57,077 nucleotides of DNA from JABACD01 sp047639675 (GTDB lineage: Bacteria > Planctomycetota > UBA1135 > GCA-002686595): NCBI GenBank assembly GCA_047639675.1, contig JBLIOI010000016.1:1-57077 (forward strand), written 5' to 3'. Made by a program: the position numbers and the translations under genes. The notes under the pieces are model-generated. The model had not been told where the DNA came from. It saw only the letters and a program-made list of their open reading frames with translations, and did no database searches. Shown here in pieces: positions 1 to 8,601 of the stretch. Within the stretch, counting starts at the first letter, position 1. Every line of letters starts with the position of its first letter.

Positions 1-39
1 GCAGAGTGCCAATAGCGTGCTTGCGATCGAGATCAACAT
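1..39 (-). CDS. Start of an exported protein, cut by the window edge
   Basis: An ATG at 39 reads leftward for 13 codons (MLISIASTLLALC) before the window ends. The short hydrophobic stretch ending in L-L-A-L-C looks like the start of a signal peptide, possibly a lipoprotein one. It lies 44 bases after the stop of the HAD gene, on the same strand, so it would be the last visible gene of that operon. There is no strong Shine-Dalgarno sequence. The function cannot be told from so few residues. Confidence 0.4.
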   Translation of the reverse strand, partial: MLISIASTLLALC

Positions 40-83
40 GACTGAATGATACGGGCTTACACCCCGTTCGGCCATTGTGAGAG

Positions 84-686
84 CTACACCTTCCGAAAGG
101 CCATTCCCGCTCGGCGTGCGGCTTCGCCGTCCGCGTCATCACGATCGCCAATGACAAGGCAGTCTTCCGGCGCAACCCCCAGGCCTTCGGCTGCTGCCAA
201 GAACCCAACCGGGGAAGGTTTTAGTTGTGTAGGACCGTCTGCTTCACCGTTGGCAACAACCACATCGAATAGGTCGCTAGCGCCAAGAGCTTTCAATTTC
301 GCGCGTGCTGGATAGTCGCTTACAAGGGCAGTTTTACCCCCAAGCTGCCGATAATTAGAGATCTCTGCCAGCAGCCCCCGATTTCGAAGGCGAGGCAACC
401 AACGACAGGGACGTTTCACCATCCACTCACGAACCAGCTTGTCGAGCACATTGGCGTCGCAGTCGAGCCTCTTAGCGGTACGGTGCAATTGAGTGGCAAA
501 GGGATCTCCAAGACAATCGATCTCTTGTTCACGGATCTCTTCGTGCTCTTCTCGAAAGGCGCGGATTTTGCCGAGGGCCGGCAAGCCGAATAGGAGTAAC
601 TCGGCCGCCATCGCCAGCTTGAGTGGAGTTGGCGAATAGAGTGTGCCGTCGAGGTCAACGAGCCATGCTTTGTGTCCCTCGACCAT
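84..686 (-). CDS. HAD-superfamily hydrolase
   Basis: A 200-residue soluble hydrolase of the haloacid dehalogenase superfamily, probably a small-molecule phosphatase. Motif I is DLDGT (Asp11 nucleophile, Asp13 acid/base), motif II is the Ser in LVSDYPAR, motif III is the Lys in LKPSP, and motif IV is GDRDDAD near the C-terminus, which supplies Mg ligands. A helical cap domain of about 90 residues sits between motifs I and II (C1-type cap). The start ATG overlaps the stop of the upstream thioredoxin-like gene by one base (TAATG), so the two are probably translationally coupled. The substrate cannot be read from the sequence; phosphoglycolate phosphatase-like is the generic guess. Confidence 0.85.
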   Translation of the reverse strand: MVEGHKAWLVDLDGTLYSPTPLKLAMAAELLLFGLPALGKIRAFREEHEEIREQEIDCLGDPFATQLHRTAKRLDCDANVLDKLVREWMVKRPCRWLPRLRNRGLLAEISNYRQLGGKTALVSDYPARAKLKALGASDLFDVVVANGEADGPTQLKPSPVGFLAAAEGLGVAPEDCLVIGDRDDADGEAARRAGMAFRKV

Positions 687-1684
687 TAGCGCTTGCTCAG
701 TATCGCCTGAACTTGCATGAAGTAGCGTGGATCCTTCTTCACAAGAGGCTTCGCCTTGCGCGCCAAGTGCTTGGCTTGCTTTAGGTCGCGCAGGTAGCGG
801 TCATTCCAAGTCGCACCATTGGCATAGAGAGCCATCGCAACCTCAGTGTCTTTGATGGGGCCGATCGCATCCAGTTCATTGATCGCCTGAGCGGTCTTGC
901 GCATTTGCCGCTCATTCTTAGCCGCATAGACTCGGGCGAGTACGGCAAGTTCCAGCACACCTTCTTCGTTCTTGGGATCAAACGACTCGCCTCGTTCGAT
1001 CTGAGCCTTGCTTGCATAGCCTGAAGGTAGGAGCACACGCAGGGCTTGAACCAGCAAGCCTTCCTCGTTGTCGTGATCCACTTCAAGGATGTGGCCAACA
1101 AGCGGCATCAGCTTCGGCACGCCTGAACTATCCGGTTCAAGCGCCCGCACGGCCACGATTGCTTTAGTCGCAATCGCTACGCGAGCTGATTCAGGAGCGG
1201 ATTCGAACTCATCGACCAAGATCAATGCCGCGATCAGGGGCGGGCGCCCCTCTTCTCGCATTTCCGCCATGTGATTGAGGTAGTTGGGAGCGCCACCCTT
1301 CTGGTAGCCAGTCCTTCCGTAGACATCACCTCCTGCTGTCATGAGAAGGACTGTAGGCCACTTTTGAATAGCGTACTTCGCCGCGAGCTCGCGGTTGCCT
1401 TCCATGTCGCGTACGCCAGCTATCGCCCTGGCCGTTCTTGGTAGGTCGACTCTGACTAGGACGTAGTCTTTCTGGGCACTGCGTACGAACTCGGGTAGGT
1501 CAAAGACTTCGCCATCAAGCAGCTTGCACCACTTGCACCAATCGGATCCGGTGAAGTCCACCAAGAGATCGCGATTGGTTTCCCGCGCGAGCGTTTGCCC
1601 TTCCTCGAAGTTATCTGTCCAGATATTTTCCATGGAGGGTTGCAGCCCTCCAATGAAGAAGGCAAGAGTGAGAAGAATATGCAT
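686..1684 (-). CDS. Exported thioredoxin-like protein with WCKWC motif
   Basis: A 332-residue protein with a short N-terminal signal sequence (about residues 1-16) and a thioredoxin fold. The redox motif is C50-K-W-C53 (DWCKWCK) and the cis-proline is in KWPTVLL (Pro110), as in the thioredoxin_7/DsbD-gamma group. Residues from about 150 on are helical, TPR-like, with no recognised catalytic motif. Its likely role is thiol-disulfide exchange outside the cytoplasm. It sits six bases after a cytochrome b562-like gene and overlaps the HAD gene by one base. A partner such as DsbD is not visible here. The CKWC dipeptide differs from the usual CGPC or CPYC, so the redox potential may differ. Confidence 0.85.
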   Translation of the reverse strand: MHILLTLAFFIGGLQPSMENIWTDNFEEGQTLARETNRDLLVDFTGSDWCKWCKLLDGEVFDLPEFVRSAQKDYVLVRVDLPRTARAIAGVRDMEGNRELAAKYAIQKWPTVLLMTAGGDVYGRTGYQKGGAPNYLNHMAEMREEGRPPLIAALILVDEFESAPESARVAIATKAIVAVRALEPDSSGVPKLMPLVGHILEVDHDNEEGLLVQALRVLLPSGYASKAQIERGESFDPKNEEGVLELAVLARVYAAKNERQMRKTAQAINELDAIGPIKDTEVAMALYANGATWNDRYLRDLKQAKHLARKAKPLVKKDPRYFMQVQAILSKR

Positions 1685-1690
1685 TCGTGA

Positions 1691-2155
1691 CTACTCGTCC
1701 CCGGCGAAACGCTCGTGGCCGGGTTCCTCCATACCACGGAGCTCCTTGTAGGTCACCAGCGCCTCTTCCATCTTCGACTGCAAGACGAGGGCTTCCAGAT
1801 CCAAGAGCTTTTGAGCTACCTTGATCATCTCCAATCGATACTCCTGCAGGAAGGCCGGACGCTTGTCTTCCGGTAGGTTGCTGGCTATCGGCGGAGCCTG
1901 CTGCTTGGCCCGCCCGACGGCCTCCTGCATACCGACGATAGTTAAGAGCGAAGCGGGGTTCTGCTGCGGATCCTTGAGGCTCTTGCGCAGCGCTCGTAAG
2001 TGATCTGACATTTCCTCCATATCAGCTTCGAGGCCATGCTCCTCATGGGCGCCATCGGGGTCCTGAGAGGGCTTCGAGCCCGCCGCAAAACTGGCATAGG
2101 TCAGAAGGCAAAGGACGCCAATTACAGAACAGATGGTGAGCAGGGGGTTTTTCAT
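1691..2155 (-). CDS. Cytochrome b562-like exported four-helix protein
   Basis: A 154-residue protein with a signal peptide (about residues 1-25, ending ASFAAG) and an otherwise helical sequence. Helix 1 carries MEEMSDHLRAL from Met46, which lines up with METLNDNLKVI of E. coli cytochrome b562, where the Met is the axial haem ligand. The C-terminal helix ends GHERF with His147, in the place of the distal His of b562 (YHQKY). The order of helices and a Pro-containing loop (QQAPPI) also match. I infer a periplasmic non-covalent haem b protein or a haem-free relative. It lies between the FGE-like and thioredoxin-like genes, with gaps of 10 and 6 bases. Low identity leaves the haem assignment unproven. 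Confidence 0.65.
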   Translation of the reverse strand: MKNPLLTICSVIGVLCLLTYASFAAGSKPSQDPDGAHEEHGLEADMEEMSDHLRALRKSLKDPQQNPASLLTIVGMQEAVGRAKQQAPPIASNLPEDKRPAFLQEYRLEMIKVAQKLLDLEALVLQSKMEEALVTYKELRGMEEPGHERFAGDE

Positions 2156-2165
2156 AGGGGTACGT

Positions 2166-3242
2166 TTAACGTTCTCCGTGTCGCTGTCGATCTTGAATTT
2201 CGCGAATCTTGGGTTGATCGGCTTCCCAGTACTTCAATTTCGCTTCCCCGCTGGGCTCCTTGAAGGGGCGTACAACGCGAAAACCTACAAATGGGGCGTT
2301 CGTGTGGTACCAGATGCTCTTAGGTAGCTGCGGATCTTGCACCTTCCAAGCCTTTGTGGATTTGCGGCGAGCCGCACTCCGCAACCTGTCGAGATCATCG
2401 TCCCAAGAGCCACCGCGTACGATGCGCGGGTAGAGGCGTTTGGGCCAAGTCACCGGATTCGTGAAGATCTCGCCTTCTTCGACAGCGTATTCCTTGGAAT
2501 GAGCATCGAGCACCCATTCCGAAACGTTGCCGTGCATGTCATAGAGCCCCCACGGATTGGGCTGCTTAGATTTGACAAGTTGATAGGTGTCGTCTGCGTT
2601 GTCGAAGAACCACGCATAAGCTTCTCCATCCTCGGGCTTGTCACCCCACGAGTAGGCGGTCGTCGTTCCCGCGCGACAGGCAAATTCCCATTCGGCTTCC
2701 GTCGGCAGACGGTAGAAGCGACCTGTCTTCATCGAGAGCCACTGCGTGTATTGACGCGCCGCGAATTGGGTCATGCAAATTGCCGGGTAGCCATCGAAGC
2801 CCATGGAAAAATCCATTGGCACGTAGGCTGGAGTGGGGCGGCTAACCGCATCCGCCCAAACGGCCTGGTCGGTCTTCTCTTTTGCATCACCATCGCGCAA
2901 TTGAATGTCCAGGCGTTCCTGAAACACTCGGTACTCATTCCAGGTGACTTCGTGCTGTTCCATCCAAAAGGGATCGATCTGGACCAGGTGCTGGGGGCCT
3001 TCATCAGACTTCCGATCCGTTTCCGAATCCAAGCTGCCCATTAGGAATTCACCTCCCGCGACAGGCACCATGTGAAAAGTCACATCCGTATCGCTGAGTC
3101 GATCGGTGTAGGCCTTCATCTCTGCGGGAGTCTTGGCTGTTGAGTTCTCAATTGCCAGGACAGGAGGAACACCCGTAGGGACCTTCTGTACTACTTGTGG
3201 CAAGCTCAAGAGGAAAAGTGGGATGAGTAGTGAGGTCAGCAT
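2166..3242 (-). CDS. SUMF1/FGE-sulfatase-domain protein, exported, no active-site Cys
   Basis: A 358-residue protein with a signal peptide (residues 1-15, LLIPLFLLSL) and a complete FGE-sulfatase fold: GGEFLMGS, HEVTWNEY, LPTEAEWEFACRAG, GLYDMHGNVSEWV, RGGSW and a terminal GFRVVR. Formylglycine-generating enzymes oxidise the sulfatase Cys using a Cys pair just after RGGSW. Here that segment (DDDLDRLRSAARRKSTKAWK) has no Cys, so real FGE activity is unlikely. SUMF1-like relatives with other roles (PvdO, NirV, EgtB-type, kinase sensor domains) are the better comparison. It is the first gene of a four-gene minus-strand operon and is divergent from apbE, 58 bases between starts. Confidence 0.85.
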   Translation of the reverse strand: MLTSLLIPLFLLSLPQVVQKVPTGVPPVLAIENSTAKTPAEMKAYTDRLSDTDVTFHMVPVAGGEFLMGSLDSETDRKSDEGPQHLVQIDPFWMEQHEVTWNEYRVFQERLDIQLRDGDAKEKTDQAVWADAVSRPTPAYVPMDFSMGFDGYPAICMTQFAARQYTQWLSMKTGRFYRLPTEAEWEFACRAGTTTAYSWGDKPEDGEAYAWFFDNADDTYQLVKSKQPNPWGLYDMHGNVSEWVLDAHSKEYAVEEGEIFTNPVTWPKRLYPRIVRGGSWDDDLDRLRSAARRKSTKAWKVQDPQLPKSIWYHTNAPFVGFRVVRPFKEPSGEAKLKYWEADQPKIREIQDRQRHGER

Positions 3243-3300
3243 GAATCCTGAAATAGGGGGAACAGGGGCGTGAGCACTTTAGCGTAGATTGAGGCGCACA

Positions 3301-4320
3301 ATGATACGCATCTTTCTGCTTCTCGCTTCTCTTATTTGGTCTTGTGCTAGCCCGCCACAATTGCAGCGATTTGAGCAATCAACGCGTGGCCTTGGAACGG
3401 AATTTCGCATCGTCCTGTACGCCACAGATACAGAACTTGCTTGCGCGGCCTTTCAAGAGGCTTGGAATCGAATGGAGGCATTAGACGCCAAGCTGAGCGA
3501 CTACAAGCCTGATAGCGAGCTTGCAAGACTCTCCGCAAAGCCCATGGGGCAGGGCCTGCGAGTCTCTGACGACTTGTGGACTGTACTCGTCAGAAGTCAG
3601 GAGATTTCCGCCCAATCGGAGGGAGCCTTCGACATTACCGTCGGCCCCTACGTACGGCTTTGGCGTCGTTCTTTTCGGCAGGGGAGATTGCCGAGTGCCG
3701 CGCGGCTCGCACAGGCGAGAGAGCAAGTGGGGCATAGTCATCTGAAATTGGCCTCCGATGAACAAGTCATCATTCTTGGTCTGGATTCAATGCAACTCGA
3801 TTTGGGTGGCATAGCCAAGGGCTTCATCATCGATGAGATGCTGGCAGAAATCCGGGGCCATGGAATCCGCTCTGCCTTGGTTGAGGGTGGTGGAGATATT
3901 GCCGTGGGGGATGCGCCGCCTAACTCAAAGGGCTGGACGATCGCCGTTCGCGCTCAAAAGGAGGTTGGCGCAGTCTTACTCCTCGAAAACTGCGCCGTCG
4001 CCACATCGGGCGACTTCGCACGCTTCGTGGACATCGAAGGCCAGCGCTATTCCCACTTGATTGATCCCGCCACGGGCCTGGGATTGACAAGCGCCATAGC
4101 GGCTTGCGTGATCGCTCCGGATGCTATGACAGCCGATTCGCTGGCTTCAGCCGCTTGTGTTATGGGGCGGGAGGTTTCCTTAGTGTGGCTGGAGAGCTTC
4201 CCAAGCGTGGAAGCGCGTATTTGGATGGACCAAAAAGAACCGCTAGGGGCTTGCGAGACTTCAGGCTTCAGGAAGACAATAGTGAACCTACCGGTTTCTT
4301 CCTCCACAGCGGAACTATGA
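3301..4320 (+). CDS. apbE: FAD:protein FMN transferase (ApbE family), lipoprotein-like
   Basis: ApbE links FMN from FAD to a Thr or Ser of extracytoplasmic flavoproteins, such as Nqr/Rnf subunits, and needs Mg. The 339-residue sequence has an N-terminal signal with a Cys near residue 15 (SLIWSC), suggesting a membrane lipoprotein. It also has LGTEF, DLGGIAKG, VEGGGDI, TSGD, HLIDPATG and AMTADSLASA, which are the FAD and Mg site signatures of the family. I chose ATG 3301 because GAGG precedes it by eight bases; the open frame begins at TTG 3289. Its stop overlaps the next gene's start (ATGA). No target flavoprotein lies in the window. Confidence 0.92.
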   Translation: MIRIFLLLASLIWSCASPPQLQRFEQSTRGLGTEFRIVLYATDTELACAAFQEAWNRMEALDAKLSDYKPDSELARLSAKPMGQGLRVSDDLWTVLVRSQEISAQSEGAFDITVGPYVRLWRRSFRQGRLPSAARLAQAREQVGHSHLKLASDEQVIILGLDSMQLDLGGIAKGFIIDEMLAEIRGHGIRSALVEGGGDIAVGDAPPNSKGWTIAVRAQKEVGAVLLLENCAVATSGDFARFVDIEGQRYSHLIDPATGLGLTSAIAACVIAPDAMTADSLASAACVMGREVSLVWLESFPSVEARIWMDQKEPLGACETSGFRKTIVNLPVSSSTAEL

Positions 4321-5612
4321 ACTCGAACAGCAACGCCAACTCGCCCTCTCGTCGAACCTTCATGCACGGTGGCGCCATGGCCGCTGCAGCGGCAGCCAGC
4401 GCACCCTACACGGCCACGGGCAAATTGTTTCGGCCTGGTGGTGATGAACTCCTCCGTGTGGGTTTGGTCGGTTGCGGTGGTCGCGGAAGGGGCGCTGCTT
4501 TCAACGCGCTCAGCGCAGATCCAAACACCAAATTGGTCGCGGTTGCCGATGCCTTCGCGGATCCGATCGAGTCCGCGTTGAGTTCATGGCGCAACAACGA
4601 AAGCGTCGCCGCACAGATTGACGTGGATCAAGATCACCAGTTCGTGGGCTTCGATGCCTACAAGCAAGTGATCGAATCTTGTGACGTGGTGCTCTTGGCG
4701 ACCAGCCCGCACTTCCGTCCGCTTCATGTGGAAGCTGCTGTCGAGGCGGGTAAACACCTCTTTATTGAGAAGCCGGTCGCCACCTGCCCCACGGGCTTGC
4801 GTCGCATTTGGGCGGCCCTACGAAAGGCTCGTGAAAAGAACCTCAGCGTGGTTTCAGGCCTGTGCTATCGCTACGAATTCGCCAAGCAAGAAACGGTCAA
4901 GCGCGTACAGGACGGCTCGATTGGTGACATCATTTCCATGCAAACAACCTACAACACCGGAGCCTTGTGGCACCGGGGGCGCAAGGAAGGTTGGAGCGAG
5001 ATGGAATACCAGATGCGCAACTGGTTGTACTTCGCTTGGCTCTCGGGTGATCACATCGCCGAGCAACACATTCACAGCCTGGACAAGTTAGCCTGGGCCA
5101 AGGGCGGCTACCCGGTCAAGGCAACTTCCAGTGGTGGTCGCGTGCAACGTACCGATCCCAAGTGGGGCAACATCTACGACCACTTCAATACGGTCTACGA
5201 ATGGGAAGACGGGGTTCGTGGCTTCTCCAGTTGCCGCCAATGGAATGGCGCCGCCAGCGATGTCTCTGACTATATCTACGGAAGCCGTGGAACCGCCAAC
5301 ATTCAGCGACATAGCATCGAAGCCGGCCCGTGGTCATGGCGCCATCGCTCGAGCGAGCCGGACGATATGTATCAGAATGAGCACGATGCGTTCTTCGCAT
5401 CCATTCGTTCCGGGGATCACATCGACAATGCTGACTACATGTGTGAGTCAACCCTGATGGCCATCATGGGTCGCTTGGCCGCCTACACTGGCCAAACGGT
5501 GACTCGCGAGGACGTACTGAACTCGAAGCTCGACTTGAGCCCTAAAGCCTACGAATGGGGTGACGTCAGTTGCGCACCGATCGCCATCCCTGGAGTCACG
5601 AAGATGGTCTAG
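4317..5612 (+). CDS. Tat-exported Gfo/Idh/MocA family oxidoreductase
   Basis: A 431-residue NAD(P)-dependent sugar or inositol dehydrogenase-like protein. It begins with a twin-arginine signal (SRRTFMHGGAMAAAAAA) in residues 10-30, then a Rossmann domain with VGLVGCGGRGRG and the family motif FIEKPVAT. A C-terminal substrate domain follows, including GDHIAEQHIHSLDKLAW. Planctomycetes carry many Tat-exported members of this family; the natural substrate is unknown. The ATG at 4317 overlaps the apbE stop by four bases, so the two are coupled. The frame is open back to 4104, but that part lies inside apbE and is not translated as a separate start. A bidirectional hairpin follows the gene. Confidence 0.92.
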   Translation: MNSNSNANSPSRRTFMHGGAMAAAAAASAPYTATGKLFRPGGDELLRVGLVGCGGRGRGAAFNALSADPNTKLVAVADAFADPIESALSSWRNNESVAAQIDVDQDHQFVGFDAYKQVIESCDVVLLATSPHFRPLHVEAAVEAGKHLFIEKPVATCPTGLRRIWAALRKAREKNLSVVSGLCYRYEFAKQETVKRVQDGSIGDIISMQTTYNTGALWHRGRKEGWSEMEYQMRNWLYFAWLSGDHIAEQHIHSLDKLAWAKGGYPVKATSSGGRVQRTDPKWGNIYDHFNTVYEWEDGVRGFSSCRQWNGAASDVSDYIYGSRGTANIQRHSIEAGPWSWRHRSSEPDDMYQNEHDAFFASIRSGDHIDNADYMCESTLMAIMGRLAAYTGQTVTREDVLNSKLDLSPKAYEWGDVSCAPIAIPGVTKMV

Positions 5613-5657
5613 GGAGCGCTCCTAGAGGCAGGCCGATCAAGCCTCCTTGCATAATGA

Positions 5658-5692
5658 AAGCGGCGGCGAGCATCTTGTGCTCGCCGCCGCTT
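5658..5692. terminator. Bidirectional terminator hairpin
   Basis: A perfect 15-bp inverted repeat (5658-5672 with 5678-5692) around a 5-base loop, very GC-rich in the middle and ending in AA/TT. It lies between the stops of the convergent Gfo/Idh/MocA gene and the metalloprotease gene and can serve both. Only short T-runs follow on either strand. Confidence 0.8.
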
Positions 5693-5724
5693 ATTCGTTA
5701 CAGACTATTTGTCCGTACTGCTAT

Positions 5725-8253
5725 CTACCAACCGATCGCGTTGCTGGTGTTGAAACCATCGGAGCAGAAGATGTCGGCGGTGTCGCGGAACCAGTACTGG
5801 ATGTTGAAGGGACTACTGTTGATACCGGTGGTATCAAACACAGCCACAATCCCGCCCGTGCTGCCGTTGTATACGGACGAACGAGTGACCTGACCCAAGA
5901 CGCATCTGCGACCACAACCGAAGGGCAAGTCGCCCTGAGTGTCGCCGAAGAATAGGATGCCCGGTGTTGCGGGGATACCAGAGATGTTGAAGCTCATGAC
6001 CTGGCCGGGATCGCCGCTCAGGTGGGTGAGAAGTGCACCGAATCCGTCAACCGAGTTCGGGTTAGCCGGATCACAGTAGCTCGTCGGTCCCGTCGGGCCC
6101 GAACCACAGACGACTTCGATGACTTTGAATCCGTCGATGCCAGCCTCAACAATGCTCTGCGCATCAGCGTCGTTCGCTGTGAAGCGTAGAACCATCGTGC
6201 TCGTAAGGGTGATACCCGTTGAGTTCATGTCGATTGCGTTGGATTTCCACGAGTCACCACCCTGGGTGTCGTGACGAGCAATCTCAGTCCAAGAGCCAAC
6301 CCCGCCATTGTTGTTGGCCTCAACAAGAATGAGGTCATCGCCATCGGTGTTTGAAAGCCACAAGTAGTAAAGGTATTCAACGATGACATCGCCGCCCGTC
6401 ATGTCGAGGATCGGTGAAACCAGCGTGACTGAGCCGCCGTCAACATCGGTATTCCCTGTCTCGTTCTGAGTCAGGTAAGCCGAGCCACTGCCGTCACCAT
6501 CGCTGCTGGGATCATAGTCCCAGTCGTTAGCATTAACAGGCACGCCACGCTGCCATTGCCCAGAGCTCGCTCCTTGGACAGATGTCGTCCAACCCATAGC
6601 GGCTTCAAAGTTATCCGAGAAGCCTACGACGGGGTCTCCAGGGATTGCCGTCCACGGTGAGCTTGCGCCGCCTACAGGTACCGTAGCGGGGCCACAGCTA
6701 TCGCTATTGAAGCTGACGTAGAACTCCGGGGTGTCCGTGCAAATGGTCACGGGAAGGTCCGCGACGTACGTGCTACCTGAACTGTTGTTCATCACGATCG
6801 AAGCGTAGGATCCGCCGTTGTAACGGTAGTTGAGTAGCACGTTGCCATTCAAGTTACCGACGACTTCAACTGAAACTTCAGTAGGCGTGATAGCGCTGAC
6901 CAAGGTCGGGGGAGTCCCCGTCGCGCCCGAATAGATCGGCAAGCAAGCGACCGTAGCCGGCAAGACCTGTGCGATCACCGTCGGGTGGAAGAACAGAGTC
7001 ATGTTGTTCAAGCCACCAGAGCACAGGTGGCAATAGCTCATGATCGTGCCTTGGTTTGTGCAAACCTGAGCGTTCTGGCACTGTCCCCAATACTGACTTG
7101 AGGGGCACTGGTCCAACGGGGGGCAGTAGTCGTGCGAGTGGGGGGACGAGAAGTTGTGCCCGAGCTCGTGGGTGAAAACCATGAAGTCCCAGGTCAACGG
7201 ACCAGAGACGACCGGGAAGGGCATGTTTCCGTTGATATTCCCGCTGACGCCAAAGTTGAAATCGTTGTTGCACAAGACATCAAGGTAAGCAACGCCACCG
7301 CCGAGGCCAGCACCACTCAAGAAGTGGCCGAGTCGTGCGCCGGTGGGAATGTTCCCTGCCCATGTCGCGACAAATTCGTTGAGGACGTCAATCGAGTTGC
7401 CGCCTGAATCCTGTGCTGACCAACCATCATTGCTGGTGGTGTAGAACTGCACATAGGGGAAGGTCAGAACCGTGTTGAACTGATCGATGTAGCGTCCACT
7501 GCCCGCTGCGATCAATGAGGTCACGTAAGCGGTTTCTGCGGACAGGTTACCGTTGAACACTTGGTTCAACTGGTAGTCCGTTTCAATGGCGACCGTGCAC
7601 TCGCGTAGGTTGCAGGCGCCCTGGGCGAACTGGAATCCGAGGGACTCTGCGTCCTGGTCGAGTAGGGGATTACCAACGGGCGTGCGCAGCAGGCGCTCAC
7701 CGAGCATCTGGCCATCCGTCTTCTCGTTCTCGCAGAAGTTGCCCATCTCGCTGCCGAGATCATTGAGGGTCGTTTCACTGACCATCATTGCGGTGCTGCT
7801 CAGCCAATCGTCATTCTCGCCTGCCATCGGCATCAGGTGCAGAACTTCGTTCCCACGCTTGATCCAACCGCGCGAACCCGCGCGCGAGAATGAAAGGGTC
7901 ACGTCGGAGTCAGTCTCGCCAACAACCGTGCCCTGCCAGACTGAGAGATCCAAGTTGTCGAGCAAATCCGCACGCGGCGCGCCATCAACAAAGAAGTTCA
8001 TCTTCATCAGGTCCAGGTCGAGGCGCTTCAACTGCAAGTCAATCAGTTCGCCACCGGGCAAATAGACTTCGTGCATGATGACCGCATCTTCGCTCATTAG
8101 ATCAGCGAAGGCGTTCAAGTTGGGCTTGACGGTCACCGTCTGAACTGCCGTATTTGTACCCGTCACATCCATCGGAAATGACGTATGTGTTTGGGCTGTA
8201 GCCGTCGCCGCGAGGGGCAGCGCGCAGACCAGGCCGGAGAGAATAAGCTTCAT
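5725..8253 (-). CDS. Secreted reprolysin-type (M12B) zinc metalloprotease with C-terminal YWFRD domain
   Basis: An 842-residue secreted protein. From ATG 8253 it opens with a clear signal peptide (MKLILSGLVCALPLA, then ATATAQ). The zinc site HELGHNFSSPH lies at about residues 362-372 and the Met-turn GTIMSYC at about 405, which are the metzincin signatures of the M12B group. Several Cys pairs follow the site. The middle holds beta-rich segments resembling fibronectin or lectin modules. The last 110 residues (from SYCDPANPN through GDTQGDLPFGCG to YWFRD and NTSNAIGW) form a module I associate with secreted planctomycete proteins, perhaps for cell-surface sorting; that is inference. The frame is open to 8295, but 8253 gives the best signal peptide. 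Confidence 0.9.
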   Translation of the reverse strand: MKLILSGLVCALPLAATATAQTHTSFPMDVTGTNTAVQTVTVKPNLNAFADLMSEDAVIMHEVYLPGGELIDLQLKRLDLDLMKMNFFVDGAPRADLLDNLDLSVWQGTVVGETDSDVTLSFSRAGSRGWIKRGNEVLHLMPMAGENDDWLSSTAMMVSETTLNDLGSEMGNFCENEKTDGQMLGERLLRTPVGNPLLDQDAESLGFQFAQGACNLRECTVAIETDYQLNQVFNGNLSAETAYVTSLIAAGSGRYIDQFNTVLTFPYVQFYTTSNDGWSAQDSGGNSIDVLNEFVATWAGNIPTGARLGHFLSGAGLGGGVAYLDVLCNNDFNFGVSGNINGNMPFPVVSGPLTWDFMVFTHELGHNFSSPHSHDYCPPLDQCPSSQYWGQCQNAQVCTNQGTIMSYCHLCSGGLNNMTLFFHPTVIAQVLPATVACLPIYSGATGTPPTLVSAITPTEVSVEVVGNLNGNVLLNYRYNGGSYASIVMNNSSGSTYVADLPVTICTDTPEFYVSFNSDSCGPATVPVGGASSPWTAIPGDPVVGFSDNFEAAMGWTTSVQGASSGQWQRGVPVNANDWDYDPSSDGDGSGSAYLTQNETGNTDVDGGSVTLVSPILDMTGGDVIVEYLYYLWLSNTDGDDLILVEANNNGGVGSWTEIARHDTQGGDSWKSNAIDMNSTGITLTSTMVLRFTANDADAQSIVEAGIDGFKVIEVVCGSGPTGPTSYCDPANPNSVDGFGALLTHLSGDPGQVMSFNISGIPATPGILFFGDTQGDLPFGCGRRCVLGQVTRSSVYNGSTGGIVAVFDTTGINSSPFNIQYWFRDTADIFCSDGFNTSNAIGW

Positions 8254-8601
8254 GGGGATCTGTTTTTCGGGGGGAGGGGTGAGGTAGGGCCGCACACCAA
8301 AGAGGTGTATTTGCCTGGGGTGGGCACCTTATCTAAGGGTACCTTCCCTATAGACCTCCGGACGAGCGTACGGGTTCCCAAAACACCCGGCTCCCAGCAG
8401 TTCTCTACAATTATCGAGAAAGCGGGGCGCTTTCGCACAGAATTCCCTGCGGGCGGCTCAGTTCCTGGCTAGCCATTTCTCTCCGAGTGCGAATACGCTC
8501 TGCCACTCAAGGGGCCGCGTGCCATGCAGTTGCCCAATATTTGAATCCCAAGGACTACTAGGCGGCCTTTCCCTCGAGGTGGGCGCTCTCGGTAGCGTCG
8601 G
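8254..8601. other. Leader region of the metalloprotease gene, no gene seen
   Basis: No convincing reading frame on either strand. It should hold the promoter of the metalloprotease gene, but I cannot pick one with confidence. A short hairpin (6-bp stem, 8418-8434) is present. Confidence 0.4.

Noticed and set aside
2337..3044. 235-codon plus-strand open frame
   Set aside because: Antisense to the FGE-like gene, which has all family motifs.
2166..3242. True formylglycine-generating enzyme
   Set aside because: The catalytic Cys segment has no Cys, so only the fold is supported.
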